A DNA stretch of 64,000 bases from Onchidella celtica (GCA_963931925.1 OZ007570.1:48018556-48082555), one strand, 5' to 3'. Counted from the first letter of the stretch, positions 1-12,639 are shown. The notes: generated by a model not told the origin, from the letters alone. A program made the numbers and translations.

Positions 1-574
1 CAGTATGTTACAGTGTTTTCTCCTTTCTGTGGAAACCATAACTAACTGATAGTTGCAGTTTGCCTTTATTATAGGGCATGAGTTCACATGCCCCTCGACG
101 TATCCATTATTGAGTGGGTAATTTAGTTGGCAGGTGTACGCAGTTCGTTGTATAACTGTGAATGTATATTCTTGCATATTAAATGTATGAGTCACATATT
201 CCTACATATTATGGAATTCTAGTCGGATCATGTAATTTGAAGTCTCTACATATACAGCAAATTTATTAGTTAAATAATAAGCGGTTCCAGTTAATGAAGT
301 TCATGATATTTTGCTTTTTCTGTGTGTATCATCAGAAAATTACATATCAAAACTTCAGCCAAACCATATTGAAAAATCACGTTGCATTGATAATTCGTAT
401 GCTTATGGCTGAGTGTTGTTATATCCTAACCTGGTATTGTCTTCAGTATTAACTTCTTTATTTGCTTGCTTGTTGGTAGTGTCAATCAAATATGTTGGTT
501 TGACTAGGGAAAGCGATTGCCTGTTATTTAACAGCTGGTTTTCATTCTTGAACAAAATAGAAATTTATGAATTA

Positions 575-690
575 CTTGGTAAAAATAATAATAGTAGTAA
601 TAGTAATAAATAACATCTGTAAGGCGTTTCAACCTGTAATACAGGCTCTAAGTGCTTTACAGTCATTCTACCACTCACATGCAGTTCATC
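575..690 (-). mobile_element. LINE/SINE 3'-end fragment with (ATT)n tail
   Basis: Read on the minus strand, the sequence contains TGTAAAGCACTTAGAGCCTG, AAACGCCTTACAGATG and then an ATT-triplet tail (585-612 on the plus strand). This is the usual shape of CR1/L2-type LINE ends or SINEs that borrow them. A similar end lies at 13541-13612. Confidence 0.45.
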
Positions 691-953
691 AATACAAAGA
701 ACATATATACTGAAACGAGACAACAGTTAGAAACAGCTGTGGTTGCATTCCATCAATCAAAAAGATGTGTTTTCAGAATCCATGCAACCCATCTTGAGAA
801 TGCCGTCTTTGGAATAAACAGCCACAAGCGCTAAAGTTTTTATGCTTTATTTCTTCAGATGAAAAATATCCGTTTGTGTAGATAACTTCAAAGCTGAATT
901 GACATTATGCTGGTATTTGGCTTTGTTTTTTGTTTTGTTTTTTTTTTAAATTA

Positions 954-1299
954 CATATGAGAGTATGTATGTATAGAGAGGTTTCACTATTGGTCGATTT
1001 GCACTGCGAGACATGGAAGGCGCCGAGCGAAACCACTGTTAGCATGGAGCAGGAGCGGAAAGTTGGTCGCTGCGGTAAACAATACCCGTTTGTGCATTTC
1101 CACAGGGCTTAAGAACCTACAATTGGCTCTAAATAGTTTCAATCAGCCCAAAAATATGAACAAACCACAGTAAACAGATACGCACACTATCTTTGGTGAA
1201 GGCGGTTTCTTTCAATTCTTCAATTTCTTGTTTACCGCAGCGACCCAGTTTCGCGATTTGGCGGAAGTGAGATCTCTCTATACATCTATACTCTCTGAT
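954..1299. mobile_element. Foldback/MITE-like element with long imperfect inverted repeats
   Basis: The outer arms pair GAGAGTATGTATGTATAGAGAG (split at 959-980) with CTCTCTATACATCTATACTCTC (1274-1295). The inner arms pair GGTCGCTGCGGTAAACAA (1066-1083) with its reverse complement at 1229-1248. It is about 345 bp with no coding capacity. The superfamily is not recognised. Confidence 0.5.
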
Positions 1300-2593
1300 T
1301 ACATTAGAGTCAGGCTTTATGTACCCTCACAATGAAACTAAATCTTCTTCCTAGTTTTGTCTTGAAACAGAACAAAAAAATCTTCGATGATTACAGGCTA
1401 CGGAATGCCCCTTTCTTATCCCAGTTTTGTTCGTTTCACATAGCTCAACAACGAATGTCTGCTTAGTCATGTACTTATGTATAACAAGTTGATATACATA
1501 CATATCCAAGTTTTGGGTTGTGTTATTTAAACTTATATTTTATACATTTTCTTACATGTGGACATTTTTGTTTGCAACCAGTTTTTAAGTGATTTTTTTT
1601 ATCCATTTATTTAACTGATAAGCTTGAGAATAATGTGATTTTTGCATGAAAAAATAAACACGAGATCTTTTTTGTCTTAAATGTATTTTAATGACATGTT
1701 TTGTAGATGCTTGAAACTTATCCCAATAGTTTTTGTAACCATTTCTAGCAAATAAAAGGGATTGCATTATTTGTCCCTTTTATGCAATGAACTTTTGGAA
1801 AATTGCAATGCTTATTGAAATTAACCAGAAATATAATGTTTTAATTCAAGAGCAAAGAAGATATGAATGCAGAATTGAAGGGATTGATGCTGTACCTTGC
1901 TTTTAAGTCTATGTGGGCTCATAAACAAACAGAATAGTTGTGAATAAAGATTAGTGAGTATAGCTGTCTTCTGTGCAGAGCACACATTAACGCAGAACTG
2001 TTATTATTGGAACAAGGTAGCTTGAAAAAGACGGAGTTTTCAGACTCACATCGTATAAAAAAATTTTTTTTAAAGTATTATTTGCTCAATATCTCAGTTT
2101 AACTTTTTGTGAGTTTGGTGCAAGTTTGAACTAAGCCCTTCAGTTATGTATTTTAGCATGGCATATCTTCATTTTGTATACTTGATATTTGGTGTTGCCC
2201 CAAAGCAGTCATTGAAAAAAGTCAAACAACCATACCTCATCCTATATTTATGTTGTTTGTTTGTTTTTTTTATCAATCCATGTGTTCTTTTTTAAACCAA
2301 TTTTTCTTTAGATGGATATTTGATGTGGATTTTATTAACATCCTAATAGATGTATTTGAACTTGTTGCTGTTGCTCCACCACACCTGCTACAAAGATTCT
2401 TCCTTTTCAACTGTGAAATCCTATGTTATGTTTGTTCGTGTGGGTATAGTATCTGTCAGGGTGTAGTGTGGCTATAATTTTCTTCATTTGATATTACGCA
2501 TTTGGCTCTCATGTTGCAAATCAGACTCCCCTTCCCCCCCTACTATGGGCATGATGGAAAAATCAGGATCAGTATTGCATATTTTTGAATATT

Positions 2594-2835
2594 TGTGAGT
2601 GGATCTAATGAAATCAGGTTTACGGTAAAAGACCAATTTCCTGAGAAAACCCCTCCAAAAGTGGACAAAATTTTCTATGGAAATTTAAATTTGCATTTAA
2701 TATGAAAGATTAACCATTTTTCTGCAGTCAGTTAAACATTTTGCTTAAAATTGCCTTGGAAATATTTAGCTTTTTTTTTCAAAGGAGGTATTATAAAAAA
2801 TTTCACCTTTAGCCTTGTTTTGTCAGACCCACCCA
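2594..2835 (+). mobile_element. MITE family A, copy 1
   Basis: Starts TGTGAGTGGATCT and shares internal blocks GAGAAAACCCCTCCAAAAG, CCATTTTTCTGC and the poly-T before AAATTTCAC with copies at 11740, 29474 and 54627. The right terminal repeat is eroded. Confidence 0.6.
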
Positions 2836-5641
2836 TATTTTTGTTAGAATATCAGAGTAGAGCATGCCTTTTCTGGCAAAAAGGCAGAATGAATCTATAC
2901 TTGCAAACTTCCCACTCTCGTTATCTGTTGGTCTGTAACCTCAAACCTTGATGTAGCCATATTTGCACCTGCACTTAAAGTAAACTTTTTTTTTGTGGGT
3001 ACCTTTTGGCCTGAAGTAGTGCCATAAAATGATTCATGGATTTTTGAAATTTTGTTTGATTCACAGTTTTCAAGTTGAGCTTTCACTTTTGCATCTGCTT
3101 GTCGAGCCACTGAAAACAAAATGAGTGCCTGTGCAAAACAGTAAAATGTGGCCAATGTATTATGTGTACTTAGGACATAGAGTATTGTTCACTGAGTATT
3201 CACCAATTGTTTCCCTGTTCAATGAAACATGCACTTTGAGATGCGCCACCTTTCTCCCAAGGGTTTGTGCAGTACAAAATAAACTTGGACCCAAAATGAA
3301 TATCAAGTTAGTATGGGTATTTAGAATCACCTCAAGAATGGAATTACTGCTGTGTGCGGCAGTGTCAGGTTACGGACATGAGAGAGATGGCTAGATGGAT
3401 AACTGTCATTTGGTCTGAAAGTTATAAACATTTGCAGATGACTGCATTTGAGATTGGGAATAGAAATAAGAATGAGAGCCATTATGCCCTGAGTCAAAAC
3501 TGTTTTGCATTAGTTTTGAGTCAAGCCCCTTCTTCCTTTGGATCAGCTAGTGGGAAAGACTTGCTTCAGTCTCACTAGTGTGCAGAGCCCTGTTTGTTTT
3601 ACTTCACAGTCCATTCTCACACTAAACGGAGAGAGAAAAAAGGCTTGTCTCAGTGTGATGTGGCCCAAATAAATATCAAAGATAGTTTTGTTTACTGTTG
3701 CACTTTAAATTTTTATTGATGAAGATAATAAGTTTGCTGTTTTGCATACATTTTTACCACTAACTCTCACAAATCCTTTCAATGAACAATGGATTTTTTT
3801 TTATTTAATGCACACTCCACTGAAAAGAATTCCGAGTTTCTTGACATTTGCCTGCAAATAAATGCGGAGATAACAAATTTCAGATACTTGTTGTCTGTTA
3901 ATGGATTTGAACAGAGCTCATAATGCCATTATGCCTAAAACCATGGAAAAGTAAGCTTCACAATGATGTCAAACTTTGACAGCCATACATACGAAGCTTT
4001 TTACTTGTGATAGTCTATTTTCTTACTTGATAGTGTTTTTATTTGATGTAAAATATTCTTGTACTTTAAACTTGTTTTTCTGATAACTGTATTGTGGTGA
4101 TGGAAATGAATGGTTTGTTTGATCATGGTATTTTTCTCAATAACATTTTGTAGGAATTATTGATTTTAGTCATATTATGTTCCCATCAGAGATCAGCATT
4201 ACAAATCTAGGGCCATTCTTCTTGGCTTATATTATTTTCACTTTTTTGTTCTTTGTGGTTTAAATTTTATAAATAATATCTCTTTATTGTTTTTATTTTT
4301 ATTAATTGATATACAAATATGTTGACAGTGGTGTTCTACATCATTTTATATGCTGGCTCCATGTTTAGTATGAGTTTTGTTTTCCTGTAAAGATTTACAA
4401 TCACTTTTTTTAGGCTTTTTTAAAATTAATTTTTTTTTTAGATATTATGTCAGTTATAAAGATAGAGAATTTGTCCATCACAGTATTACAGTATTATTTA
4501 TTACCAAGTAGTCTTTAGCTTTCATAGCTTCATATTTGTGATATTGTTCAAGTGTATCTCTTCACAAATTGGTTTGACACAACTGATGCGGTTTAAGTTT
4601 TAATACTGGTACGGTGTACTTATACATATTCTCTTGACCAATCATATCACAGGAGCTTGAAAAGTTCCACTAATTTTAATGGGATACATGTGTGTGTGTA
4701 TTCATTTTTTTGTGTTAATTTTAATTTGTTCATTCTATTTATTCATTTTAAAAAAATTTTTTTTTTTTGACATCTTAAATCAGACACGCACAGTGAAATA
4801 ATTATGAGGTCATTCATCATTGGGAAAACGCACACAGACAAACGTTACCAAACTGAAGGTGCTAGACAGGTAAATGTGAAATACACCATCATATCTGCAG
4901 TTTATTGTTGCACGTAAAATATTTATCATAGGAAGTGTTCAGTATTAACCTGTTAATAGGTTCTTAATTCATTTTGATCACTGTTCCATATATAAGAATC
5001 CACAGATTGTTTTGGAAAGACACAATTTCTTTGCAAAATACCAAAAGTTTGTGTTCTGGTAAATCCAGTTGTCATGGTATTATGCCTGCCAGTGTTATCA
5101 ACACCTCAGCAGACATATGTTTAAGTTCTAGGGTCTGTTTGTTGTTCCAGGAATGAACATAGTTTCATGTCACTTGGGTGCTGCTGACAGAAGAATTCAG
5201 GAATCTCATTTATAGCTAGTGTGTCTGAAGAATGCAGTCAAAGATAATCTAACTATATTGTCCATGATGCAGTGAAGTTGTTTCAACATGTATATAATTA
5301 TATGCACATGGCAAGCATCATCAAAAATTAGTTTTTATCTTTATGAAAGGGACAACAATGATTGCTGTTTAGTGACCAAGCACTGTCATAGTGGTTGTTA
5401 GATGATACAGTATTAAGCAGATCTAGTCGGTTGCATACGTCATGTTACACCTTCACCCTTCAGATATTACCAGTTTTAAGTATTGACACCTTTCAGACCA
5501 TTTTAGCAACGGTCATTGCACAATTGGTGCAGTATATTGTGGTTTGAATGAAAGGCAACTGGAACACTGACCATTGCCTAAACATATTAGTTCAACATTT
5601 TTTCTATCCCATCAAAGGTTACCATTTTGAAAGCTTTCCAT

Positions 5642-6133
5642 AGGCCGCTTACAGACTGCTAGCAGATCAGATCACAACAGAGCAGATAAATGGTTTATAT
5701 GTACAACATAGATGTAACGCAGTGTTCAGGCTGCGAGCAGAGCATTGCGAAATCAGCCGGACTGTTTGTCTGCTTGCTTTGTTTGACCGTCAGAGGGTGT
5801 ACAACCAGTGGCGGATCTACTGTGAAACAAATGAAAGTTTAAGCTTCAGGGCCCCTAATCCCGAAGAAACTTTTTTTTTAGAGTGAATTTTGGATGCTGC
5901 CCTATTGTTGTTGGTTGCCAAAGGGCCCCGGAACAATTGAAGCGCCTGGGTCCAAAAAATGTAGGTCCGCCACTGTGTACAATGTACATGTACATGTTTT
6001 GGCTTACTCATCGCGTGACAACGTTTCAGTCACTTCAGTGTGCACCGGCAAAGTCCCCTTTAGGGCTCTGCTCCGTTTGGAGTCTGAACGGGCAAACTTT
6101 TTGCTCAGCTCTGTCCGCAGTTTGTAAGGGCCT
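5642..6133. mobile_element. Non-autonomous TIR element interrupted by a hAT-like MITE
   Basis: The left end AGGCCGCTTACAGACTGC matches the reverse complement of the right end (6107-6133, AGGCCCTTACAAACTGC) with few mismatches. About 490 bp, of which 170 are a later insertion at 5806-5975. The terminal GGCC and size would suit a PIF/Harbinger derivative, but no target duplication is clear. Confidence 0.45.
5806..5975. mobile_element. 170-bp hAT-like MITE
   Basis: Terminal inverted repeats CAGTGGCGGATCTAC (5806-5820) and GTAGGTCCGCCACTG (5961-5975), 14 of 15 matching. Flanks TGTACAAC (5798-5805) and TGTACAAT (5976-5983) form an 8-bp target duplication with one difference, as expected for hAT. 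Confidence 0.7.
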
Positions 6134-7393
6134 TTATACATATATGATTATTATTATCATAGCCACACATTGCCAGAAGTTAACAATTCCATTTAGTTAG
6201 CCGTATCTATTTTTTAGGCTGCCTGTTACAAATTGTGAACATTCCACTTCTTGCCCACATTCTATTTATAAATTATGGCACCAAATCTTTGCCCTGGCTG
6301 TGTTTCATGTCAGTGACGAGCCCTGTCTCGCGCAGCACTATACTAGTACATGTACTTGTAGGGCTGTGACAACCATTAACTCGAGAATGCGTTGAATAGG
6401 ACCACTTCATAACTTAATATTTCAAGATGAGATCATAACTTAATAACAAAATGCACCAGAGACTGGGGATACTCTTTGGTGCTGTTATAATAATTGTGGT
6501 TGGTAATTCACTCCTATAGGATTTTGTATACCTATACATGTATCATGAAGTAGCCTAGCCCTACATGTGTTTACTTTGGTCCAGCTGGGACTTTTATTCT
6601 TTTTCCCTTTCATCATTTTCCTCATTCTTTGAAAAAGGCTCAACATTTACTAGGAAATTGTGTGATGAATTGTCTTTGGCGCACTGGTTTGGAGCGGCCG
6701 ATAAAATGTGATACTTTTTAGTTTTGTGAAGAACCAGGTTTGGAAATTCCAGTTAAGAAAAAATAAAAAATGTAGGGAATGTATTTTCGGTTTTAGCATG
6801 ATATGAACAGATGAGTTCCAAATAGTTCCAATCCCTTTTTATGTTATTGGTCAGTTTAAATTTTTTTTTTTTTTTTTAAGTTCTCGTGATTTTTCTCTTC
6901 AACATTGTCCTCATGCCGTTGAACCAGCAAACAGGAAACTGCTGGGTGTGTTGCCGTGCTATATTTCTATTTTTAGCTTCACGTGATGTCCACTGATGGT
7001 ATGCTGTTGTGTATGATATTCTTCAAATAAAACTTCACAAGAAATATATACTGGCTCGCGAGTGTATTGTCCTTACATTTATGTTGTTTGTCTTTTTTTT
7101 TTGCTGGCAGACACGTATGTATTCGTATCCAAAGTCATCAATGTGTGTGAATGCGTTTGTGTAACTGCATAATTATTTTTTAATGTGCGTATGTATAGGA
7201 CTACATGTACATAGAGCGGATGTAAATATTTACATGAACAAATGCACCTCCTTATTATTGATAACGGAGCATAGCCCCGACAAATTTTGACACCCAGGGT
7301 CATATTTTGAATACGGTGGCGGGTAATAAAGTAATAACCAAGAGATATTTGGAAGACGTGATGACCCTATAAATACCCATTTAAAAAAAACGA

Positions 7394-8220
7394 AACAAAC
7401 AAAAATGTTTACTGCCCCGCCCCGCCCACCGCATTGTTTGAACACAATACAAATCTGCTTGACTGAGTGCTGGGTCATTCATTTTTAGGTATGTACATAT
7501 CACGGGGACACGGTGGTCTAGTGGCAAGGTGCTCGCCTCTTATGTCAAAGGTACCGGGTTCGAATCCTTGTCGGTGCAAGCATGTTGGACGTTTGGGATT
7601 TTTCTCATATTTTCCTGTCCCTGACCCTATGGTAGGTAGGATCTAGCACCTAGTCTTCTCGGATAAGGACGAAAAACTCGGAGGGCCCGTGTGCACGTTA
7701 AGGATTCTTTGGCAGTTGGAAATCGAGAGGAACAGGCCGCTGCCCGAACAAAATTAAATAAAATGTATCCCTATAACCCCCCCCCCCCCACACACACACA
7801 CACCGGCTCTGCACTGTGGCGAGGACGCGTCTGCTCCAGTCGTAACTAGGCTGCAATGACACTAATGCAAATTTCCCAGTTGGGATTAATGAAGTACATG
7901 TACATATGTATAGAACTATACAAAATAAATACAAATGATAATCAGAGGAAATACCTTTAAATCTCAACCATCAAAAAAAAAAAAAAAGTTGTTGCGTGCC
8001 CCGCCCAGCTCATTGTTTGAACACTACAAATCTGCTTCACTGGGTGCGGGGTCATCCATATGTAAATACATGTAACATGATAATCAGAGGAAATACCTTT
8101 AAATCTCAACCATTAAAACTAAACAAACAAAAAAGATGTTGCGTGCCCCGCCTGCCGACCTCATTGTTTGAACACTATAAAAATCTGGTTGGCTGGGTGT
8201 TGGGTCATTCGCTCCTAAAT
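7394..8220 (+). repeat. Diverged tandem units of about 140 bp, split by a SINE
   Basis: Units at 7394-7490, 7936-8075 and 8076-8220 share TGCCCCGCC, CATTGTTTGAACAC, AAATCTG and TGGGTCATNC. The last two also share the ATAATCAGAGGAAATACC block; a remnant of this block lies at 8549-8590. The reading frames crossing them are products of the repeat. Confidence 0.6.
7503..7932 (+). mobile_element. tRNA-derived SINE with central domain and 3' tail
   Basis: A-box-like TGGTCTAGTGG at 7514-7524 and B-box GGTTCGAATCC at 7557-7567 form a tRNA-like head. A central part follows (GGATAAGGACG, CGGAGGGCCCGTGTGCACGT), of the kind seen in many invertebrate SINEs, then a C/CA run and a tail with TTTCCCAGTTGGGATTAATG. 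The tail (from 7803) recurs at 34281-34390. Not a working tRNA gene: no acceptor stem closes. Confidence 0.7.
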
Positions 8221-8723
8221 GAATGTTGTTACAATTTTGTACGTCCCCCGCGTTTTTTTGCGCTAGGGGTACGTATTTTAAAGCCTTTTGTGACACCAGA
8301 GCTAGAGAGCTCCTCCCGAAATGTTCCCCTGTAACAGCCTTAATTCATTATGATTGATTATTCTTTCAGATTTTCTTCTTGTTTCCCTCCTGTTTTTTTT
8401 TTTGGGTTGAAAGGGCAGGGTGCGGGGTTAGGGATTCGATCAGATTTAGGGTTGAGGATAAGGACGGGGTTAGGGATAGTACGTATACGTATGCGCCCCT
8501 AGCGCAAAACGCTTGAGGGCGTACGTTGTTATAACTTTGTAAATACAATGACAATTACAGGAAATACCTGTAAATCTTAGGTTCCATAACAACCCCGTTG
8601 TTCGGCGTTTATTCATTTACATGTATATTTACACGGCTGGTTTTTTTTAAATATTCTTTTTATTATTATCGGAACTACATACATGTAATACATACACTGT
8701 GACTGGAGAAACTATGAGGCGCA

Positions 8724-9044
8724 TTAAAGTTGTAGTGCCTAGTTAGTGCCCAGAAAAGGGAAGCGGGAGTGAAATGAAGAAGACAAACAAGTGATCAAGA
8801 TGGGGCCCGAACATGCGATCTATGCTACGACACCAAGCGCCTTGCCAGAAAGAAGAAAACAACTCGCTTAACCGTGCAGGCACTCCATCTCTCTTTAACA
8901 AGCGAGTTGTTTCCTTCTTTCTCTGGCAAGGCGGTTGTCGTTGCACAGGTCGCAGGTTCGATCCCCATCTTTATCACTTGTCTTTCTACTTCCTTTCACT
9001 CTCGCTTGGCTTTTCTGAGCACTAGCTAGGCACTACAACTTTAA
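8724..9044. repeat. 321-bp near-palindrome with a B-box in one arm
   Basis: Left arm 8724-8869 and right arm 8900-9044 are reverse complements with scattered mismatches, separated by a ~30-base loop. The right arm contains GGTTCGATCCC, a Pol III B-box. It may be a foldback element or two SINEs head to head. Confidence 0.65.
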
Positions 9045-9403
9045 TTCTGTTCATATTTTCTCTGAATTATTATCTTAGTGCTCTGTCCTCCCCCCCCCCC
9101 CCCCAAGCTTCTGCTTACTTCTAGTATTCTGTATAGTGTAAATGCAGCTAGGCTTTTCTGAGCAGTAACTAGGCTCTACAACTTTATATTCTGTTCATAT
9201 TTTCTCTGAATCATTATCTTAGTGCTGTCTCCGCCAAGCTTCTGCTTACTTCTTTATATAGTGTAACTGCAACTTGGCTTTTCTGGGCACTAACTAGGCT
9301 CTACAACTTTATTCTGTTCATATTTTCTCTGAATCATTATCTTAGTGCTCTGTCTCCCCCAAGCTTATGCTTACTTCTATATATAGCCTACAGTGTAACT
9401 GCA
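9005..9403 (+). repeat. Three tandem copies of a ~130-bp unit
   Basis: Copies at 9005-9147, 9148-9272 and 9273-9403. Each starts with CTTGGCTTTTCTGAGCA or a near form, continues with ACTACAACTTTA and TTCATATTTTCTCTGAAT, and ends AAGCTTCTGCTTACTTCT...GTGTAACTGCA. The first 40 bases of copy 1 are also the right end of the palindrome at 8724-9044. Confidence 0.75.
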
Positions 9404-9464
9404 GGAATATTTAAACTAAACAGTTCAATTTTGTCTTTATTTCACAACCTGGCAAGGCAATTGT

Positions 9465-9620
9465 GCCGATGATCGTTAGGCGCTTCTGGTAGGGTTTCCT
9501 TCTGGCCCATCGTTCATTTATATGTAGGCCTATACCCTGTCTAGATCTATAGTTTTTCTGTTTTCCTAGCACAGTGTGGCCGTTATCGTATTGACGTGCT
9601 TTCCCCAAACTTAAACTGTT
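9465..9620 (-). repeat. Dispersed repeat family B, copy 1
   Basis: On the minus strand: GGGGAAAGCACGTCAATACG, ATAACGGCCACA and ACCCTACCAGAAGCGCC. The same blocks in the same order occur at 24114 (minus), 27654, 63452 and 63606 (plus). No tRNA head or coding part is visible. Confidence 0.6.
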
Positions 9621-11331
9621 AATACATTTTGTATTGTGTTGACGACTTTGGCGTGACACAGACTTTTCCTAAGTACACCTACCTCCCAACAGTGAAAAGA
9701 AAAAATGTAATAACTCAGAATAGGAGTTGATTTTGTGTTTGAGTGCTAAACTTCGTGTCGTCTGTAGAGTTTTGGTAGCTGGTTAACCATTTATTCAGTA
9801 TATTTGACCACTTATGCTGGCTGTTTGACTCCCTCCTTTTCCACTAGGCCACTAGTCGTACAGGAAGACCGACCCCTCACACTAAACTGAACAGGCCAAC
9901 AATACATCCATTGTCTCTTAACGATGGTCCAAAGATGCCAACCGCATATCATTGTCTATAGTAGACAATTCGTTCACCGCCCACTTGTTTTCTTTTCGGG
10001 CGGTCATCATTTTGTGCCTGTCGTTCAGAACAGACAGCTGAATAATGGCGCCACTTGCACATCTTTCGTTGTGGCTTGTCTCCCCTGCTTGTTCGAGACA
10101 CTTGCGTTTGACAAGCAGTAATGGCCTCTTTGCTTCCTCCAAGATTGTTTCCGTCATGTCAGGATGACTGGTTCTGTTGTCGGTATTGATTACAAATTAC
10201 GTGGTAAGCTTACTTTACTTCAAACAGAGGCGTGGAAAGACGCAAGAAGGAGGAGAGCCACTGTAGCTAGAGTATCTTTTTCTGAGGGGAAGTCGCTTTT
10301 TGGAGGTATAAGATTGGTGTGACTGGAACGCACAGCTTCCCTCTCCTCCCCTGCCCCCCCCCCCCCCAAACCCCATTGCTCGTTTGTTTGTTTATTTGTT
10401 TTTATTAAATTGCTCAAAACTGGAAGTAGCGCAAGAGGGAGAACTACTACAGTTGGAACATCTTTTCCGAGGGGTTTGAGTATGAGTTTGAGTTTTACTG
10501 CCCGTTTGGCACGATAAAATTGCCACTTTGCGCCACATAATAAATATTATAAGTCTGTGCTTTGCGCCCCATTTTTGTATTGTTTTATTTGGGAATGCTA
10601 CCTACATTTTGATATTCAGAGCTTCACCAATTTAATTTTCACAAACAGAATTAAATAATTGTCTGTAACATTGATTTTACTGTCATGGTTTTCAAAAATT
10701 ATTTCGTATGGAGCTAGGAGGAATTTTGTAAAAGTGTATAAGAGTCTTGGAATCAACGGGGAAATGTCTTTGGAGGAAAAAGAGTTGATATGACGGGAAC
10801 AGGTTCCCCTCCCCCTCCCCCCTCCACAAATGCCCCTTTTTTTTGTGTGTTTCTGCAGAATTGCTCACAATTATAATGGCCACTTTTTGGTGGTGTTTTG
10901 TAAAATTGTGGCCGGAAGAGGATGGGCATTTTTGGGGGATTGGGGGTGGGGGATGTTGAAGGAGTAAGGGAGGAAAGGAAGTGCCCCCAAATAACAGAAC
11001 TAGTATACATGTGTGCTTGTCTGGAAGCAATGAAAAAAAAAATAATGATACAAGCTTGAAGCAATGAAATTGCACAATCAGATTTCCGTACATAAAAGGA
11101 CAAAGTTCAGTTGAAGCTAATCTTGATCATGATACAAGGACCAGGCAATTCAATGGACTGCGGTTAATTTATTTTTATTTATGTACTGTTAATTTGGCAG
11201 CATCCATTGGTCTGTAAGGCTGAGTAAATCTAGAAGTGACAGAATCATTACAGTGCCTTATTACTACTGTAGGACTCATACCTAGTTTATGTGCCTCCAG
11301 TATTGTAACTCAATAACGCCATGGTGCTAAC

Positions 11332-11645
11332 CTTTTGGCCTAAGTCCGACTTAGGCCAAAACAGAATGTACCTGTTACGTGATTGCCCTATCCATGATGC
11401 ATCTATTAATATAAAAATTATTCAAAAGTGCCAATTAAGCCATTATCCTGAAAATAAAACTTTCTGTAATGGCCTCTTATTCATAGACGCAGGCCATTTT
11501 GATTCTGGGGTTGTTTCAGCCAACGTGGATGATGGCCACTTTTACCTAGAGTCATTTTGGCCTAAGTCTGACTGGACTGCAAAACAGTATAAGTTTTTTT
11601 GTTTGCGATTTTCTCAGAAGTACAAAAGATGACTTAGGCCAAAAG
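11332..11645. mobile_element. MITE-like element with 15-bp terminal inverted repeats
   Basis: Left end CTTTTGGCCTAAGTC (11332-11346) and right end GACTTAGGCCAAAAG (11631-11645) are exact reverse complements. The left end is itself half of a perfect palindrome with 14-base arms around one C (11333-11361). A further internal copy of the end lies at 11554-11567. No target duplication found. Confidence 0.5.
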
Positions 11646-11739
11646 ATCACAACCATGACGATAAGAAATATATTGTGTTCGTTGTTGTTTTTTTTCGGGG
11701 TAGGGGTGGAGTAAAGTTAACATAGTAAAATCTTTTCCA

Positions 11740-11972
11740 CTAAAGACCTGGCGAAATAAGTCTTAAGGTGAAATTTTGGCACCTCTTTAAAAATCAAAGT
11801 AAAGTATCGATTTCAAGCAAAATTTTTTAACTGAAATCGGAAAAAGGCCAATCTTTATTATAGAAGCAAACCTCATTTCCTTAGAAAATATTTCCCTTTT
11901 TGGAGGGAGGTGTTTTCTCAGGAACAATTTTGGACTTTGACCGTTAGTCCGATTTCGCCTGGGCCACTCACA
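11740..11972 (-). mobile_element. MITE family A, copy 2
   Basis: In reverse orientation, ends with TTGTGAGTGGCCCAGGCG and holds TCCTGAGAAAACACCTCC and a poly-T/AAATTTCAC-like end. Homologous to the copies at 2594, 29474 and 54627. Confidence 0.5.
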
Positions 11973-12639
11973 AATGGCCAAAAAGTTAGCAAACACGTTG
12001 AACGCCTTCCTCTCTCTCATTCAAAAAAAAAAAAAAGAAGTAACTCAAACAATAATAACTACAATATAGAAAAAACAACAACAACGTCTTATCCCTTAGA
12101 CATGCAAGGGAAATCTCTTTATATGTCAGGCAGTGATCTGTTTATCTTTGTTTAAGCGATAATATAATAATTTAAGCATAGACAATATTGGAAAAGAGGA
12201 CCTTAATTCTCCGATGCCCGTAATTGATGCCGTATACTTATGTTGAATGTTTGCAAATCCAATATTATGGGATCAGTCAATGGCTATATTAGTGATTCTG
12301 TACGTGCAGTGGACAAATATTTATAACAAAACCGTCGCACGTATTTTTCTAAGCCCTATAGATCCAAACGTTCCCATAAGCAGGATTGTCTTCTAGTAAA
12401 CAAAGAGTACCTAAACACCGTCTTTCGCGGAAGTTAAAATCCAGAAGAAAAATTACCTATTCACCGTAATATGCGCTGTCGCGAAAGATTCTCATGACAT
12501 TCAACGATTCTCAACAGCTAAACAAATAAAATTCATAGCCCAGAATAGACTATGAAGTTACCAAATCGTTTTGAAACAAAGTGTGTAAATAAATGAAATT
12601 GTAATATGCATTTTATAAGAGTTACTGCATTTTTATCCG

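Larger units (their letters stand above)
1..12639. other. Upstream flank without a recognised gene
   Basis: AT-rich sequence with only short, non-conserved reading frames. Apart from the elements listed separately between 575 and 11972, I see no exon-like stretch with coding character. Parts of 1-3 kb could be the 3' UTR of a gene outside the window; this is speculation. Confidence 0.5.

Noticed and set aside
7503-7575. A tRNA gene
   Set aside because: A- and B-boxes are present but no acceptor stem or anticodon arm closes, and SINE body sequence follows.
8427-8480. Interstitial telomere repeat (GGGTTAGGG words; also 14757-14800)
   Set aside because: Only a few scattered TTAGGG words in G-rich sequence, no tandem array.
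10692-11103. Two overlapping minus-strand frames of 116-133 codons
   Set aside because: Low-complexity Pro/Phe/Lys content from C- and A-runs, no domain and no conserved motif; the area looks like diverged repeats shared with 10225-10480.
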